From Leptobrachium leishanense (taxonomy: Eukaryota; Chordata; Amphibia; Anura; Megophryidae), in NCBI GenBank assembly GCA_009667805.1, contig CM019069.1:51954422-52018421 (forward strand): 64,000 nucleotides of DNA. The letters are read 5' to 3'. Positions 22,230 to 32,315 of the stretch are shown piece by piece. Both the position numbers and the translations under genes were made by a program. The first letter of the stretch is position 1; every line of letters begins with the position of its first letter. Under the pieces are notes generated by a model, which was not told the DNA's origin, did not search any database, and saw only the letters and a list, made by a program, of their open reading frames with translations.

Positions 22230-22862
22230 TAAGCCTAACATTATTTGTTTTTTTTAGATGGATATTAAAGGTCCTCCTTTTATTCAATAAGTATTCTGCA
22301 GAATATAACACATGTAGAACACACACACAGAAGGGGTTATTCACCAATTATTATTCATTGAAAGAATGGTTGTTTAACAATGGCTAGTTATGATGATGCA
22401 ACAGTGTTGGAACTACAGTAACTCTCAAGGGGTAGCTTGCTGTCCGATTTACCATTTCCACCGTAGTTCCTGCTAAACGTCATCAGTGTTGATTTCAGGG
22501 TACTTTTAAAAAGGGGTTTCAACCATAGTTTCTGTAAATTTAGCTTAGCTTAGATTTCATTGCAGTGTCCAAAAGTGGTTTAGTTGAAGTTGTCTAGTGT
22601 TGTTTTCTACTATTGTTTGCAAAAGTAGTTTGCATGGGATGTCTACGCTACGAAGTTCATGAAATCTTCAAAGCACTTTCACCGGTGAAACAATAGTAAC
22701 TAGAGAATGAACGGTGAACATTGGCACTGTGTTAATTACCCTTAGAGTATAGTTTGTCAAAATACAAAATCCGGAACATACAGTATATTTAAAAAAAATG
22801 ATTAGTCACATCTAAATGTGCCCTTTACCTCATCCCCCCATTGCCTCTTCAATACTGTAGAA
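22230..22862. other. unassigned intergenic DNA
   Basis: No recognisable gene or repeat. Confidence 0.45.
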
Positions 22863-23044
22863 CAGTGTTTCCTAAACCTGTCCTTGGGACCCTCAACCAG
22901 GCCAGATTTTGCAGATCACTTTGGGGAAAAGCAGACAGAGTCTTGCAATCACTGAGCAGCAAATTGTATCACCTGTGCTGTGCTTCAGATACATGTCAAA
23001 CCTGGCGAGGCAGAGGGTTCCGAGGATAGGTTTGGGAAACACTG
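22863..23044. mobile_element. 182-bp hAT-type MITE with perfect 8-bp duplication
   Basis: CAGTGTTTCCTAAACCTGTC at one end and, in reverse, CAGTGTTTCCCAAACCTATC at the other. CTGTAGAA flanks both sides (22855-22862 and 23045-23052). A diverged relative is at 55161-55346 and a half copy at about 33940-34015. Confidence 0.9.
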
Positions 23045-23284
23045 CTGTAGAAGCTGTACCACAGCTGTTACGTGGGTCTTTTGCTCAAATTTTGGTAAAT
23101 GTTACATCATGGGAAAAATCCACAAAATGGAAAGAGGGGATAAAACCTTTTATTTTTCCTTTTTACATGCAATAACTTCAAACAAAAGACAACAAAAACC
23201 TAACAGCAGCAGGTGTTTTAGAAGGTTTTTTTGTGATGCACAAGTAATCTAGTTACAGCTTATGTTAGCGATATTGTCCATTTA

Positions 23285-23711
23285 GGCTAGGGTCAGACAA
23301 ATGCATTTTTCACGTTGTCCGTGAAAAAGTGCGTTCGAACGAATGGACGTATTTTTTCACGGAATACGCGATAGCGGTCATATGATGCGCATTTTCGTCC
23401 GTGATTTTGTACGGATCATCAATAAAACCCTTTTTGCGTCTGGACGTTATGTTGGCCGAACGTGTGCAGCGTCTGACGTCTCCCAATCACGCACACACGC
23501 CGCTATGCGGCCGCAGCGCATTCTGTACGGCAGTAGTAGCGGTTTGACGTTCTCGAAAAAATGCGTTCGTTTGCCACTTGCGTTGCGCAGACGAAGTTTC
23601 GTGCGGCCGTTCGTCGTATGTTCCCCGGCATTGGACGTCATTTGCTGCTAGCATGGCCGTGATTTTGTGCGGCTAAACGCACGTTAAAACTGCTTTCGTC
23701 TGACCTTAGCC
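23285..23711 (-). mobile_element. GGCTAGGGTC Harbinger-type MITE, copy H4 (type A)
   Basis: Starts GGCTAGGGTCAGACAAATGC and ends GTCTGACCTTAGCC, with TTA before and TAA after. Orientation matches H3. Confidence 0.85.
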
Positions 23712-24539
23712 TAAATGTAGAGGTCAGCAAACAAATCCTGAATTTTTTTTTAGAACTATGTATTTTATGATGCTCACCCACTCTTTAGAATGGGACATGT
23801 AGTTCTAAAACAGCCGTTGGCTGAAGCTTCTTTACCCTGTTTTAGAGCTTGAAAAATAAACTTTATTTATAGCAGAAATCTATCAAACATTTAGTGCTCC
23901 CCTTCACTATAAATAGCCTCCAAGCCACCGAGGAATCATAAGGACTTTCACTCATTTTTAACTTCCTTAAGAACGATAAGTAGATCAATTAGCAAGGGCT
24001 ACAAGTTCAGCATCTTTACGTGAGTAATCAGTCGTTTTGTGTAGCTAAAAAAGTGCCTGCCGACTATCTCTGATCTGCTTGGCTTTTCCAATTCTGCAAC
24101 TACTTTCATTACTGCAAATACTCTTGAAATATGGAACCTGGATTTGCTAATTCCCATTACTAATGGTCTTCAATTGATTCTTAATTAGTTACCATTTTGG
24201 ATGCCGTCCAGTGAGGGGGAAAAAAAAGAGCTGAATTCAACCAAAGAGAACAAAACAACTTTGCTGAGGGATGAAAAAATACATTCAAACCATGGTTCTT
24301 TCAATTTTCATGTAGTAAAACTTTTTAGCAGAGACACATTTTTTTTATGGATTTACAATGTACAGGTTTAGGTTAAACTTAATGCACAGCAATCTTTGTA
24401 AACATGATAAGAACTGACATGGAAATGTTGCAAATGATACCTCATTCCAAATAAACATTACTCTGGTAGGTTTGGAGTTGTATTCTAAAAAATAAATAAT
24501 TGGTGATTCATTCATACATGGACAAAATTAATTATAGAT
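23712..24539. other. repeat-free stretch, possible regulatory DNA at 23930-24215
   Basis: No transposon signature is seen. 23930-24215 has even base composition and several TAAT-type cores (AGATCAATTAGC, CTAATTCCCATTACTAATGG, TTCTTAATTAG), the texture of conserved non-coding DNA. This is an impression from the sequence alone. Confidence 0.25.
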
Positions 24540-25176
24540 TGTGATGGAAGCCTCCGCCATCTTTTCAAGGACTTGGATTCCAAGTGTCTGAGACTGGTGG
24601 ATGCTGGCACTCACAGCATTGCCCGCACTACGCATAGACTGTGTGCCCTTTGGAGAGGAGTGGATTCCAGCCTCGTGCCCACAGACTATGAGTTATTATG
24701 GCAGAGACTGTTCACAGAGCATTACGGCATTGCCATGTTGTATATGATTTGTTTTAAAGCATGTTTCTGTTTAGCAGTTCTTAGAGTTGTTCGTTTGTAT
24801 TAGTTTAACCTCCCCCTCTGATATTGTGCTGAACAGATACGGTTATCACTGGGGAGGAGGTCGATACGCAGACAGCAGAGGGCTATTGTTCTAGACCCCT
24901 CCCAGATAACAAACATACATTGTGCAAACTGTTTTAACATACTGTCTGTCTGGAAAATAAAGTCATTCTATTCCTGCTTTTACAAAGGATCATGTCTCCC
25001 TGGCCGTGTGTGTTGAATCTTGGCTTCACTGGGGAATCTCTCTGCAGTGTGAGGGCTACGAGTCTGGTAGTCCAGAAGGTGACTGTGGTTCTCCTGGCGA
25101 GGTTCTGGGACAGAGAAGAGACAGACGAATAACAGGCTGGTTCTGGCAGTTTGGACAGAACCCTGTGCGTCTCCAT
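24540..25176 (+). mobile_element. candidate solo retroviral LTR
   Basis: Starts near TGTGATGGAAGCCTCCGCC, has an AATAAA signal at 24956-24961 in the expected position after a CTGTCTGTCTGG stretch, and ends near a CA at 25175-25176. No viral genes flank it. The bases outside (ATAGAT and TTAGAT) are similar but not a clean duplication, so the ends are provisional. Confidence 0.45.
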
Positions 25177-26225
25177 TAGATCGTAAAAGAATAAAAGGAA
25201 ATTAATGATTGCTTCAGGCAATTTACCTTCTCTTATATTGAGCACATCTCATCAAAGCGCATGTTGGAAGCATTCGTTCAGGGTGGCAGCACAGCCAAGA
25301 CAACAGTGCAGCCATGAGAATAGCACTCCTGCCGAACAAAATGGTTTATTTTTTTGAACTGCCACAAGGTTACCTCCAGGAACATGGTACAAATCTCTGG
25401 CGATCCCTGTCTACTGACCAGGAGTTCTTTATCTGGACTGTCTGAAGGAACCGTATAAAGCCCTGCTCGATTCACGTTTTAGCAGATTGGATTAGGATTG
25501 AGATGCAAAACATTGATGATGCAATATGATCTGTAACAAAAAACTTTGTGCTAGGAAGCCAAAAATACAATAGAAAGTCAAAACTTAGAATGTCAAAGTG
25601 GCATAAACATTAGATGTAAACATAAGCACCACAAACATTAAAATAACACATGGTGCTGAAGCCATTTGTGCAAGGGGCTCTGTGCAGTCATTGGAAAAGT
25701 GGCGTCCATTGTGTGATATCATCCTTACATAAAAAAGGTTAGATTTGCAATCATCTAGGTTTTTAAGTGGAAATAATAATTATGGTGAAGTATAATTTGT
25801 AACCCATTGTATCTAATATTAACAAATGATAGACTCCGGGGACGACCACCTGAGGAATCGTATTGACATATTCTCAAAGTCCTCGGCTATGTCTATAATC
25901 ATGCTGCTGATACTCACAAGGAGTTAACTGCTCAAAAAAGAGAAAATTCCAACCTAGCACAGATTTTATTCACTAGGACACCCACGTGAGAACATGATTT
26001 TATGTGTGAGGTTCCTAGAAAATAGCCCTGCTTAAATAATAAGTCAAAAAGGCAATTTGCAGTTGAACGTTATGGAAAAGAAAATATTGTTCGGGGCAAT
26101 TAAATATCAGGAAAAAATCCAAAAGGACTTTAAGAAATTGTATGATCAGCACATACATGAACAGCTATTTATGTCTTCCATTGAAAGTAGGGTTTCTATT
26201 GCGTAGTATCTATGGTGCCCCCATT
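25177..26225. other. unassigned intergenic DNA
   Basis: No recognisable gene or repeat. Confidence 0.45.
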
Positions 26226-26469
26226 ACTTCTGAAAGAGATGCACACCAAAATATATATAAATTTTATTGCAAATAATTAAGAATAAGAAAAAGCCATCAC
26301 TACACAAAGTAACATGGTAGCCCTTGAGAAAATTCTAAAGGCCGAAACGTTGGGTACCTGGAGAAAGCTCCTTCTGTACACTGGAAGTCTGACATATATT
26401 CAGCTGATGTCTGATATGTGGTAGCTATTTACTCAACACGCCATGTGTTCTTATATTGTGTGTGGATAT
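26226..26469 (+). repeat. left arm of an inverted-repeat element flanking the provirus
   Basis: TCTGAAAGAGATGCACACCA, then GCAAATAATTAAGAATAAGA and AGCCATCACTACA, match the reverse of 32196-32090. The provirus therefore lies between two inverted arms. This arm includes the box GGCCGAAACGTTGGGTACC at about 26340. Confidence 0.6.
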
Positions 26470-26964
26470 TGAAGGGGTTAACTGGCCGCTTGACCCTTTG
26501 GTGGGATGGACACTCGGTAGAGGAAACACTCGTCCAGCGCTGGGAGAGAGAATGGACCAGAAAGAACACACAGACAGATGCTCAAGTGGTAGAATCTCTC
26601 TGGCTTTAATATTTTTCGTGAAGCATCTTATATACACATCAGAAATGCACATTCTGAAACAAGCTATCTAAAGGACGTATCATAGATTCGGCGAATTTAG
26701 CTGTGCAGACACAGTGACCACAATCCTTTCTATATGTTATGGTTTAAGCTGATTACTGCCTTGGCGTGTAAGGATACTAGGACATAGTGTGCAAGGTCGT
26801 AAGCTGTTTGCAAAGATAATAAAGAAAACACGCGACCTTTTACAGAGATACAGCCGCGGGCCGCATTCCTAAACTACAGCAATATTAGTTAGATACATAA
26901 GGGTTTCTGGATATTTAACTGTGTAGGGGAATTTAAGGGTGAAATCCCCCCCCCAATCCCTTCA
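26470..26964 (-). mobile_element. 3' LTR of the endogenous retrovirus
   Basis: Minus-strand LTR of 495 bp, beginning TGAAGGG and ending CCCTTCA (short inverted ends with TG...CA). A TATATAAG promoter box lies at about 26627-26634 and an ATTAAA polyadenylation signal at 26610-26605, giving U3-R-U5 in the proper order. It starts immediately after a polypurine tract and follows env by about 190 bp. The sequence beyond it is the arm of an older repeat. No matching 5' LTR is in the window. Confidence 0.88.
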
Positions 26965-26980
26965 ATCCTCTCTTTTCCTC
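26965..26980 (-). promoter_or_regulatory. polypurine tract
   Basis: The minus-strand purine run GAGGAAAAGAGAGGA directly precedes the LTR. In retroviruses this run primes plus-strand DNA synthesis. Its position, between env and TGAAGGG, fixes the LTR start. Confidence 0.85.
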
Positions 26981-27156
26981 ATATGTGAAATAATAACATA
27001 TGATGAATCTAGCGAGATGGGGACACATGGGATTTCACCAGGAAACCTCACATATGTCAGGTGGAGCACATCGGAATAGTGGGAAACATCATTTGCGGAA
27101 GGGGTTAACACGCAAATGCATCTACTCCGGGTGCTCCTGGTTGTGGTAGCATCTCA

Positions 27157-29298
27157 CTAGATCGTTTCCCTACCGTCAGAGAGATTGCGTATGTATCTGC
27201 GAAGTGCGACATAATCATCATATTGGCGAGGGTCAGTGTACGGGTCGGGTGTAGTGGTGGATACATACATGTGTAAGGGGACGGGTCTCTTCGAGAACAT
27301 TGTTTTGAGACAGGGCATGAGGCAGTACACTATGACGGCAATACAAGACACTACCAGAAGAAGAATTATACCAAGCTGGACTAAAGCTTGTCTCCACCCT
27401 CGAAACCATCCGAAATATTGATCCCAGGGGTTGTCAATTCCCGAATTCTTCTTCATTTCGTTAGAGAGGTCCGTCAATTTTTTAATGGCCAGGGTTACTT
27501 TTCCATTTGGGCCCACATTGTCAGGGATATAGGTACAGCAGGAACCTGTTCCTTCAATCATTTTACATACCCCGCCCTTTTCCGCTAGGATCATATCTAG
27601 AGCCATTCTATTCTGAAAAGTCATGATGGAGGTGGGCTGTAATTGGTCAGCGAGTCCCTGCAGGGCATCCCGGGTATAATTAACAAATCTCTGTTGATTG
27701 TAATATAAATAGTTAATCCAATCCACGTTTTTATTAATAGTCACGAGGGGTGCTAGAAATGACTCAAACCCTGCTTTCACCTGATCCCTTGCCTTAAACT
27801 CGTCTGGCACTCCTCTGGGCACCCCAATAGCATCAATATATATATGGGGATCCAGGCTACCGGGGGCCTGTCCAACCTCTCTTTTTCTTCGATTGGGAGA
27901 TGATTGTAGTGTTTGAGGGTGATCTGGGTCTGAGACTATATGAAATCCCATAATAGCAGCAACTAGGGTGCAGTCTCCGTTCCAGCGTGGTGGTAGGCGC
28001 GCTCTCAAACGCATGTCTCCACATAGCCAGTATAGGTCGCCTAGCAAATACGTCTGCCCCTGAAGGTAGACTGAAGCGTCCAGGGGTGAGAAGTGGGTAC
28101 AGAAGGGGGGGGGAAGGTGTGAAAGGTTTCGTCCTGTGGCCGTAGAGTGGTAACAGGTATAATTACCGGGGTATATGTGTATCTTCTCTCCTGGTTGTGG
28201 TAATGTCAGGAGCCGTGGAAACGTGTTCTTAAGTTTGATACATTCTTGTGGGTCTGGGGATGCAGGAGATGGGGGGTCTGTGGTTGTAGTGAGGAGCTCC
28301 TCGGATGTATCAGTAAGGGTGCTATTTAGGTAGGATTTTAGAAAGCAGAGCTCTATCGCTTGGGGTAAAGGGAAGGGTACCGTACCCAGATGGGGCCTGG
28401 CAGCGCCACAAACATAGCAATTAGTGCGGTTCTGTTGTTGCGCGTTAAATTTGACCCATTCTAACCAGATGTTGACATCGGAGAAACCTGTCTCAAGGGC
28501 GAGACTGTCTTCATATGTGGGGTTTACAAACGTCAGTATACCAGAGGGGTTTTTCTGTGGTAACGGGGGTAGGAGGGGGTTGTGGTGAGTATTAGCATAT
28601 GTAGAAATATCTTGTAGCCTAAACTTACCCCTATTTTCTCCCCCGGATCCTCCCTGATACCATACACCTAAAATGTACATTCCATTGTCTTGGGGTCCTG
28701 GATTTTGTATAGTGAGCATTAACTGTATTGCGTGGTAGATTCGACTCCCTTCTTGGGAACAGGCTCTACCACGGATTAGGGACATTCGTGTGAGTAGGCT
28801 GCGGCCCTGTGTATCCCTGCGGAGGGCGGCGGAGTTAGGTTCGTAATTCCACCCGGTAGGGCTGGTTTGTCCTTCTCGCAGATAGCCAGTGTCCCACCCC
28901 ACCGAGCCCCAGCTGTCACAATTATACTGCCAGTACTCATCAGTAACACATACATACATAGCTTGTTGATAGGTAGCGCAATGCCAATAGATGTCAGTGG
29001 AGCAATCCACAATAGCGCAGTAATCGAAAACATAAGTGGCCACTGTGACAGCGGAGGAATTGTAGTACAGAGTCATCATGCCATCAGCGCGGGCCATATA
29101 GACGTTGGCCGTATCGGCATGTACGCGGCGAAAACAAAGAGCCAGTAGGAGGTAAATAATGATAGTCTCCACCCAACCGTCGGACAACTGAGAAGGCGAG
29201 GGCCGGTTGGGATAGGGCGTTGCACTCTCCTCGTCAGAGTCATATGGAGGTGGCTCCATATCTTCGGAGGGGTTGCTATCCTCCCTTTCTCCCATCAT
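27157..29298 (-). CDS. env: endogenous retrovirus envelope polyprotein, intact 713 aa
   Basis: Start ATG at 29298 overlaps the pol stop by ATGA. A charged 42-residue leader contains PPPY (17-20 region) and precedes a hydrophobic signal/anchor at about 44-57. The surface subunit has many Cys and a CYVC (C-X2-C) motif at 294-297, the type seen in gammaretrovirus-like envelopes. The furin-type site RRKR ends at 473. The transmembrane subunit follows, with a fusion-peptide-like start, a Cys cluster C578 and C587-C588 (C-X8-CC, where C-X6-CC is usual), a membrane anchor at about 640-661 and a tail with a Y-x-x-hydrophobic motif (YVAL, 697-700 region). N-glycosylation sequons lie near 80, 290, 325, 379, 391 and 540. 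No stop or shift interrupts the frame. Envelope proteins mediate receptor binding and fusion. Whether this copy is expressed is unknown. Confidence 0.95.
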   Translation of the reverse strand: MMGEREDSNPSEDMEPPPYDSDEESATPYPNRPSPSQLSDGWVETIIIYLLLALCFRRVHADTANVYMARADGMMTLYYNSSAVTVATYVFDYCAIVDCSTDIYWHCATYQQAMYVCVTDEYWQYNCDSWGSVGWDTGYLREGQTSPTGWNYEPNSAALRRDTQGRSLLTRMSLIRGRACSQEGSRIYHAIQLMLTIQNPGPQDNGMYILGVWYQGGSGGENRGKFRLQDISTYANTHHNPLLPPLPQKNPSGILTFVNPTYEDSLALETGFSDVNIWLEWVKFNAQQQNRTNCYVCGAARPHLGTVPFPLPQAIELCFLKSYLNSTLTDTSEELLTTTTDPPSPASPDPQECIKLKNTFPRLLTLPQPGEKIHIYPGNYTCYHSTATGRNLSHLPPPFCTHFSPLDASVYLQGQTYLLGDLYWLCGDMRLRARLPPRWNGDCTLVAAIMGFHIVSDPDHPQTLQSSPNRRKREVGQAPGSLDPHIYIDAIGVPRGVPDEFKARDQVKAGFESFLAPLVTINKNVDWINYLYYNQQRFVNYTRDALQGLADQLQPTSIMTFQNRMALDMILAEKGGVCKMIEGTGSCCTYIPDNVGPNGKVTLAIKKLTDLSNEMKKNSGIDNPWDQYFGWFRGWRQALVQLGIILLLVVSCIAVIVYCLMPCLKTMFSKRPVPLHMYVSTTTPDPYTDPRQYDDYVALRRYIRNLSDGRETI

Positions 29299-31811
29299 GG
29301 CGTAGGAGGTCGGGACCTTAGGCCCCCGTTATCGGGTTCTGGGGTGACCGCTAGTACCTCTTTGGTGCTGACGTGGTGGTCTCGGCTCCCCTTGTCTGTG
29401 TCTTTGCCTTGGTCTCTGTCTCTGTCTCTGTCTCTGTCTTTGTCTTTGTCTTTGTCTTTGCCTTTGTCTTTGCCTTGAGACGGAACCAGTTTGGCGCGGG
29501 AGGCGTGGATCCAGGTAGGGCTGGCCTCCGTGAGAATGGCGGTCCTGGTGATGGCAACAATGGTGGTGGGAGGTCCGTAGGCGAAATCCTCGGGACGTTT
29601 CCCCTTCTGTAGGTGCTTGATGAGGACCTGGTCCCCCTCCTGGAAAGGATGGGTCGGAGTACCTGGGAGGGAAGGAGATCTGAACGTAACTTCGTCTCTG
29701 ATGGAGTCTAAAGAGGTGATCAATTGCCTGACATACTCATCCCTAACTTGTTGGAGGTCCCCGAGGTCAGTGAGTACCTGATGACGGGCCCAGGGGCTGG
29801 GGAATGGTCTACCCATTAGGATCTCAAAAGGAGAAAACCCAGTATTCCGATTGACGGACATACGGATTTCCGCCAAAACTATCGGGAGGACTGACTTCCA
29901 GTTATGAAAGGTGCCCCCCGTAGCTTTCCGCAAACGGTCTTTGATGGTACGGTTCATACGTTCGACGAGGCCAGAACTCTGGGGGTGCCATGGGATATGA
30001 TACTTCCAGTCCACCTGAAGGGCCTTACAAAGGCTCTTCGTTAATCTGGAGGTAAATGCGGGGCCTCTGTCAGAATTGAGCTGGAGGGGAATCCCCCAGC
30101 GGGGGATTATCTCTCGAGTCAAAATGCGAACCACTGTTTTAGCATCCTCCGCCTTAGTGGGAAATACTTCCGGCCAGCGGGAGAACATGTCTACCATGAC
30201 AAGTGCGTATTCTTGAGCTTTTCCAGCAACCCTGGGAATATGTGTGAAATCAATTTGCAGATGTGTGAAAGGAGTCGTGGGGTACTCCAAATGTTGATGT
30301 GGGATACAGTGGGGGTTATTGGGGTGGTTGCGGAGACAAGTGAGACAGCGGGAGACATAATCCTTCGTGAGGGCCAGAAGATCGGTGATATAGAAGTGTG
30401 ACTCTAGTAGTTGTCTCGTGGTTTTGATGCTGTGGTGACTGGTGCCGTGAAATTGATCGATAAAGAGTGTGGCGCTGGACTGGGGTATGCAAACCTTACC
30501 GTTCTTGGTAATCAAACCAGAGGTGAGATTTTTGTGTAGAGTGGGATAACACCAGTCTTTTAATTCTGTGTCTGTGGCGAACCGCTGTAGCTCAGAGAAG
30601 AGAAACTCATTAGTAATAGAAGGGGGTTTTAACATGGGAAGGTGTAGGTGGCTATGACCGGTGGAGGCCGCACGTTTAGCAGCCATGTCAGCTAAACGAT
30701 TCCCTAGAGAGACAGCGTCGTTCCTACGCGTGTGTGCTCTACAGTGCAGAACAGCGAGGGCAGAGGGGAGCATGAGGGCACTTAGGAGATCATCCACAAG
30801 GGATGAGTGTGATATGGGTTTCCCATCTGCTGCTACGTAGCCGCGTTTCTGCCATATCCTACCATGGTCGTGGACAACGCCGAAGGCGTATTTAGAATCA
30901 GTGTAGATAGTAACGGGCATACCTGTGTACAGAATGCAAGCGCGTGTGAGAGCAATGAGCTCGGCAGCTTGTGCAGAGCGGTAGGGGATAGGTTCTGCCT
31001 CGTGGATAATATTAGGCAGGGAGATTCTGGCATAACCTGCATGGTAGGTAGTGTCTGTGGGACGGGTACAGGAACCGTCTACGAATACTACGTCAGCTTC
31101 TGGTACGGGGGTTGTGTACATGTCTGGGCGGGGGGATGTATCAGAGTCAATGGTAAGGAGGCAGTCATGGTCGGGGGGTGTTTTGTCATCAATATCCTTG
31201 AGTCCTAGGAGGGCGCTAAGGATAGCGGAAGGACCTACAATGGAGGAGCTATATTCTATATGTAGGGTCGGGTTGCTGAGAAGAGTCACTTCATAGCCTG
31301 AGAGTCTTTGTGATGTCATATGTTGGGTGTGTATACCTTTAAGGAGGGTTAGTACGTCATGGGAGGTGTGTAAGTGTGTTTCATGTCCTAAGGTGAACTG
31401 AGTAGCCATTTGCACCGCCATCGAGCTAGCTGCCAGAGAGCGTAGGCAAGAGGGCATACCTTGGACTGAAGTTGGCATGACTTTAGAAAAAAAGGCTATG
31501 GGACGCAAACGGCCCCCGTGTTCCTGGGTGAGCACACCGGCCATGGTTTTACAGTTGTCCCTTGCAAACAAATGAAACGGTAACATATAATCAGGGAGCC
31601 CCAAGGCTGGACTGGACATAAGAGCAGTTCTGAGAGCCTCATATGCGTTTATCATTTCCGGGGTCCAGGTGAGCTTGCCTGGGTTCCCCACAGTGTGTTG
31701 TCTCAGGATGTTGTCATAGTAGGAGCAGTCAGGTATCCATTGTCTACAGTAGTTTATCATTCCCAGGAAAGACAGCATTTCTTTTCTGGTACTTGGGGTG
31801 ACCAGGCCCAT
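29295..31811 (-). CDS. pol: endogenous retrovirus pol, 5'-truncated: RT end, RNase H, integrase
   Basis: The open frame is 838 codons. Residues 1-200 are the RT thumb/connection region (FLGMINYCRQWIPDCS). RNase H follows with D245 (VFVDGS), E284, D305 (YTDSKYAFG) and D375. Integrase has an HHCC zinc module (H455, H459/460, C489, C492) and a D521, D581, E617 triad with the standard 35-residue spacing. A C-terminal SH3-like part is followed by a low-complexity Lys/Arg-Asp tail (about 780-810). All catalytic residues are present. The first Met is internal: RT homology continues upstream in another frame (31812-31905). Protease, gag and the RT palm are missing. Domain order and motifs fit a class I (gamma/epsilon-like) retrovirus. 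Env begins in its last codons. Confidence 0.95.
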   Translation of the reverse strand: MGLVTPSTRKEMLSFLGMINYCRQWIPDCSYYDNILRQHTVGNPGKLTWTPEMINAYEALRTALMSSPALGLPDYMLPFHLFARDNCKTMAGVLTQEHGGRLRPIAFFSKVMPTSVQGMPSCLRSLAASSMAVQMATQFTLGHETHLHTSHDVLTLLKGIHTQHMTSQRLSGYEVTLLSNPTLHIEYSSSIVGPSAILSALLGLKDIDDKTPPDHDCLLTIDSDTSPRPDMYTTPVPEADVVFVDGSCTRPTDTTYHAGYARISLPNIIHEAEPIPYRSAQAAELIALTRACILYTGMPVTIYTDSKYAFGVVHDHGRIWQKRGYVAADGKPISHSSLVDDLLSALMLPSALAVLHCRAHTRRNDAVSLGNRLADMAAKRAASTGHSHLHLPMLKPPSITNEFLFSELQRFATDTELKDWCYPTLHKNLTSGLITKNGKVCIPQSSATLFIDQFHGTSHHSIKTTRQLLESHFYITDLLALTKDYVSRCLTCLRNHPNNPHCIPHQHLEYPTTPFTHLQIDFTHIPRVAGKAQEYALVMVDMFSRWPEVFPTKAEDAKTVVRILTREIIPRWGIPLQLNSDRGPAFTSRLTKSLCKALQVDWKYHIPWHPQSSGLVERMNRTIKDRLRKATGGTFHNWKSVLPIVLAEIRMSVNRNTGFSPFEILMGRPFPSPWARHQVLTDLGDLQQVRDEYVRQLITSLDSIRDEVTFRSPSLPGTPTHPFQEGDQVLIKHLQKGKRPEDFAYGPPTTIVAITRTAILTEASPTWIHASRAKLVPSQGKDKGKDKDKDKDRDRDRDRDQGKDTDKGSRDHHVSTKEVLAVTPEPDNGGLRSRPPTP
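29409..29475. repeat. hexanucleotide array in pol
   Basis: Tandem TCTGTC / TTTGTC hexamers. On the coding strand they encode alternating Lys-Asp and Arg-Asp pairs (pol residues about 781-800), giving an in-frame expansion at the integrase C terminus. Confidence 0.9.
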
Positions 31812-31905
31812 GACAGACTGGATCCTTTTGTGACTGATACTCCTTTCCCCTGCCGTAAAACAAAACCTAGATATTCAACCTGCGTTTGACAGGTTGGAGT
31901 CAGGA
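31812..31905 (-). pseudogene. pol: frame-shifted continuation of RT
   Basis: Upstream of the pol Met the same frame stays open for a short way (ISHKRIQSV). A neighbouring frame gives CQTQVEYLGFVL, the conserved segment before it in retroviral RT. A one-base shift lies at about 31854-31860. Viral similarity fades at about 31905-31935, where flanking repeat DNA begins, so this is the truncation point of the provirus. Confidence 0.7.
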
Positions 31906-31935
31906 TTTAAACACTACGTTTTGTCATTTGTGCTT

Positions 31936-32196
31936 ATGGATTAATTTTCCTCTGTGTGGGGAAGAGCAATCACTTTTTGGTTGAATATATATATATAGAG
32001 ATTGTTCCTTTTTGCATTGATGCTATTATATGACTTTGTACTCCGATGCATGTATTTATGTGTCTGCATATTGTGAGATATACATACAGTATGGACTTCT
32101 GTTACTTCTTGTAGTGATGATGGCTATTTTTATTCTTAATTATTTGCAACAAAATATATAATTTTTAGATTTATTTTGGTGTGCATCTCTTTCAGT
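31936..32196 (-). repeat. right arm of the inverted-repeat element flanking the provirus
   Basis: In reverse: GAAAGAGATGCACACCAAAA, GCAAATAATTAAGAATAAAA and AGCCATCATCACTACA, matching 26226-26310. Together with the left arm it brackets the truncated provirus. Confidence 0.6.
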
Positions 32197-32315
32197 TGTG
32201 TATTGGTTAGTTGTTGGTCCTAGGGATGATAGCTTCCTTTTATTGATTATTTCGACCAGTGTACCGGACACCCAGTATCTGATTTTTGGCCACCATTACT
32301 TCTACCACACAGGCT

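Noticed and set aside
29373..29612. Val/Phe-rich frame antisense to the pol tail
   Set aside because: It is the complement of the Lys/Arg-Asp hexamer repeat in the real pol frame.
27157..31811. Bacterial-style operon reading of the two overlapping long genes
   Set aside because: The ATGA overlap is the pol/env junction of a retrovirus; motifs, polypurine tract and LTR settle it.
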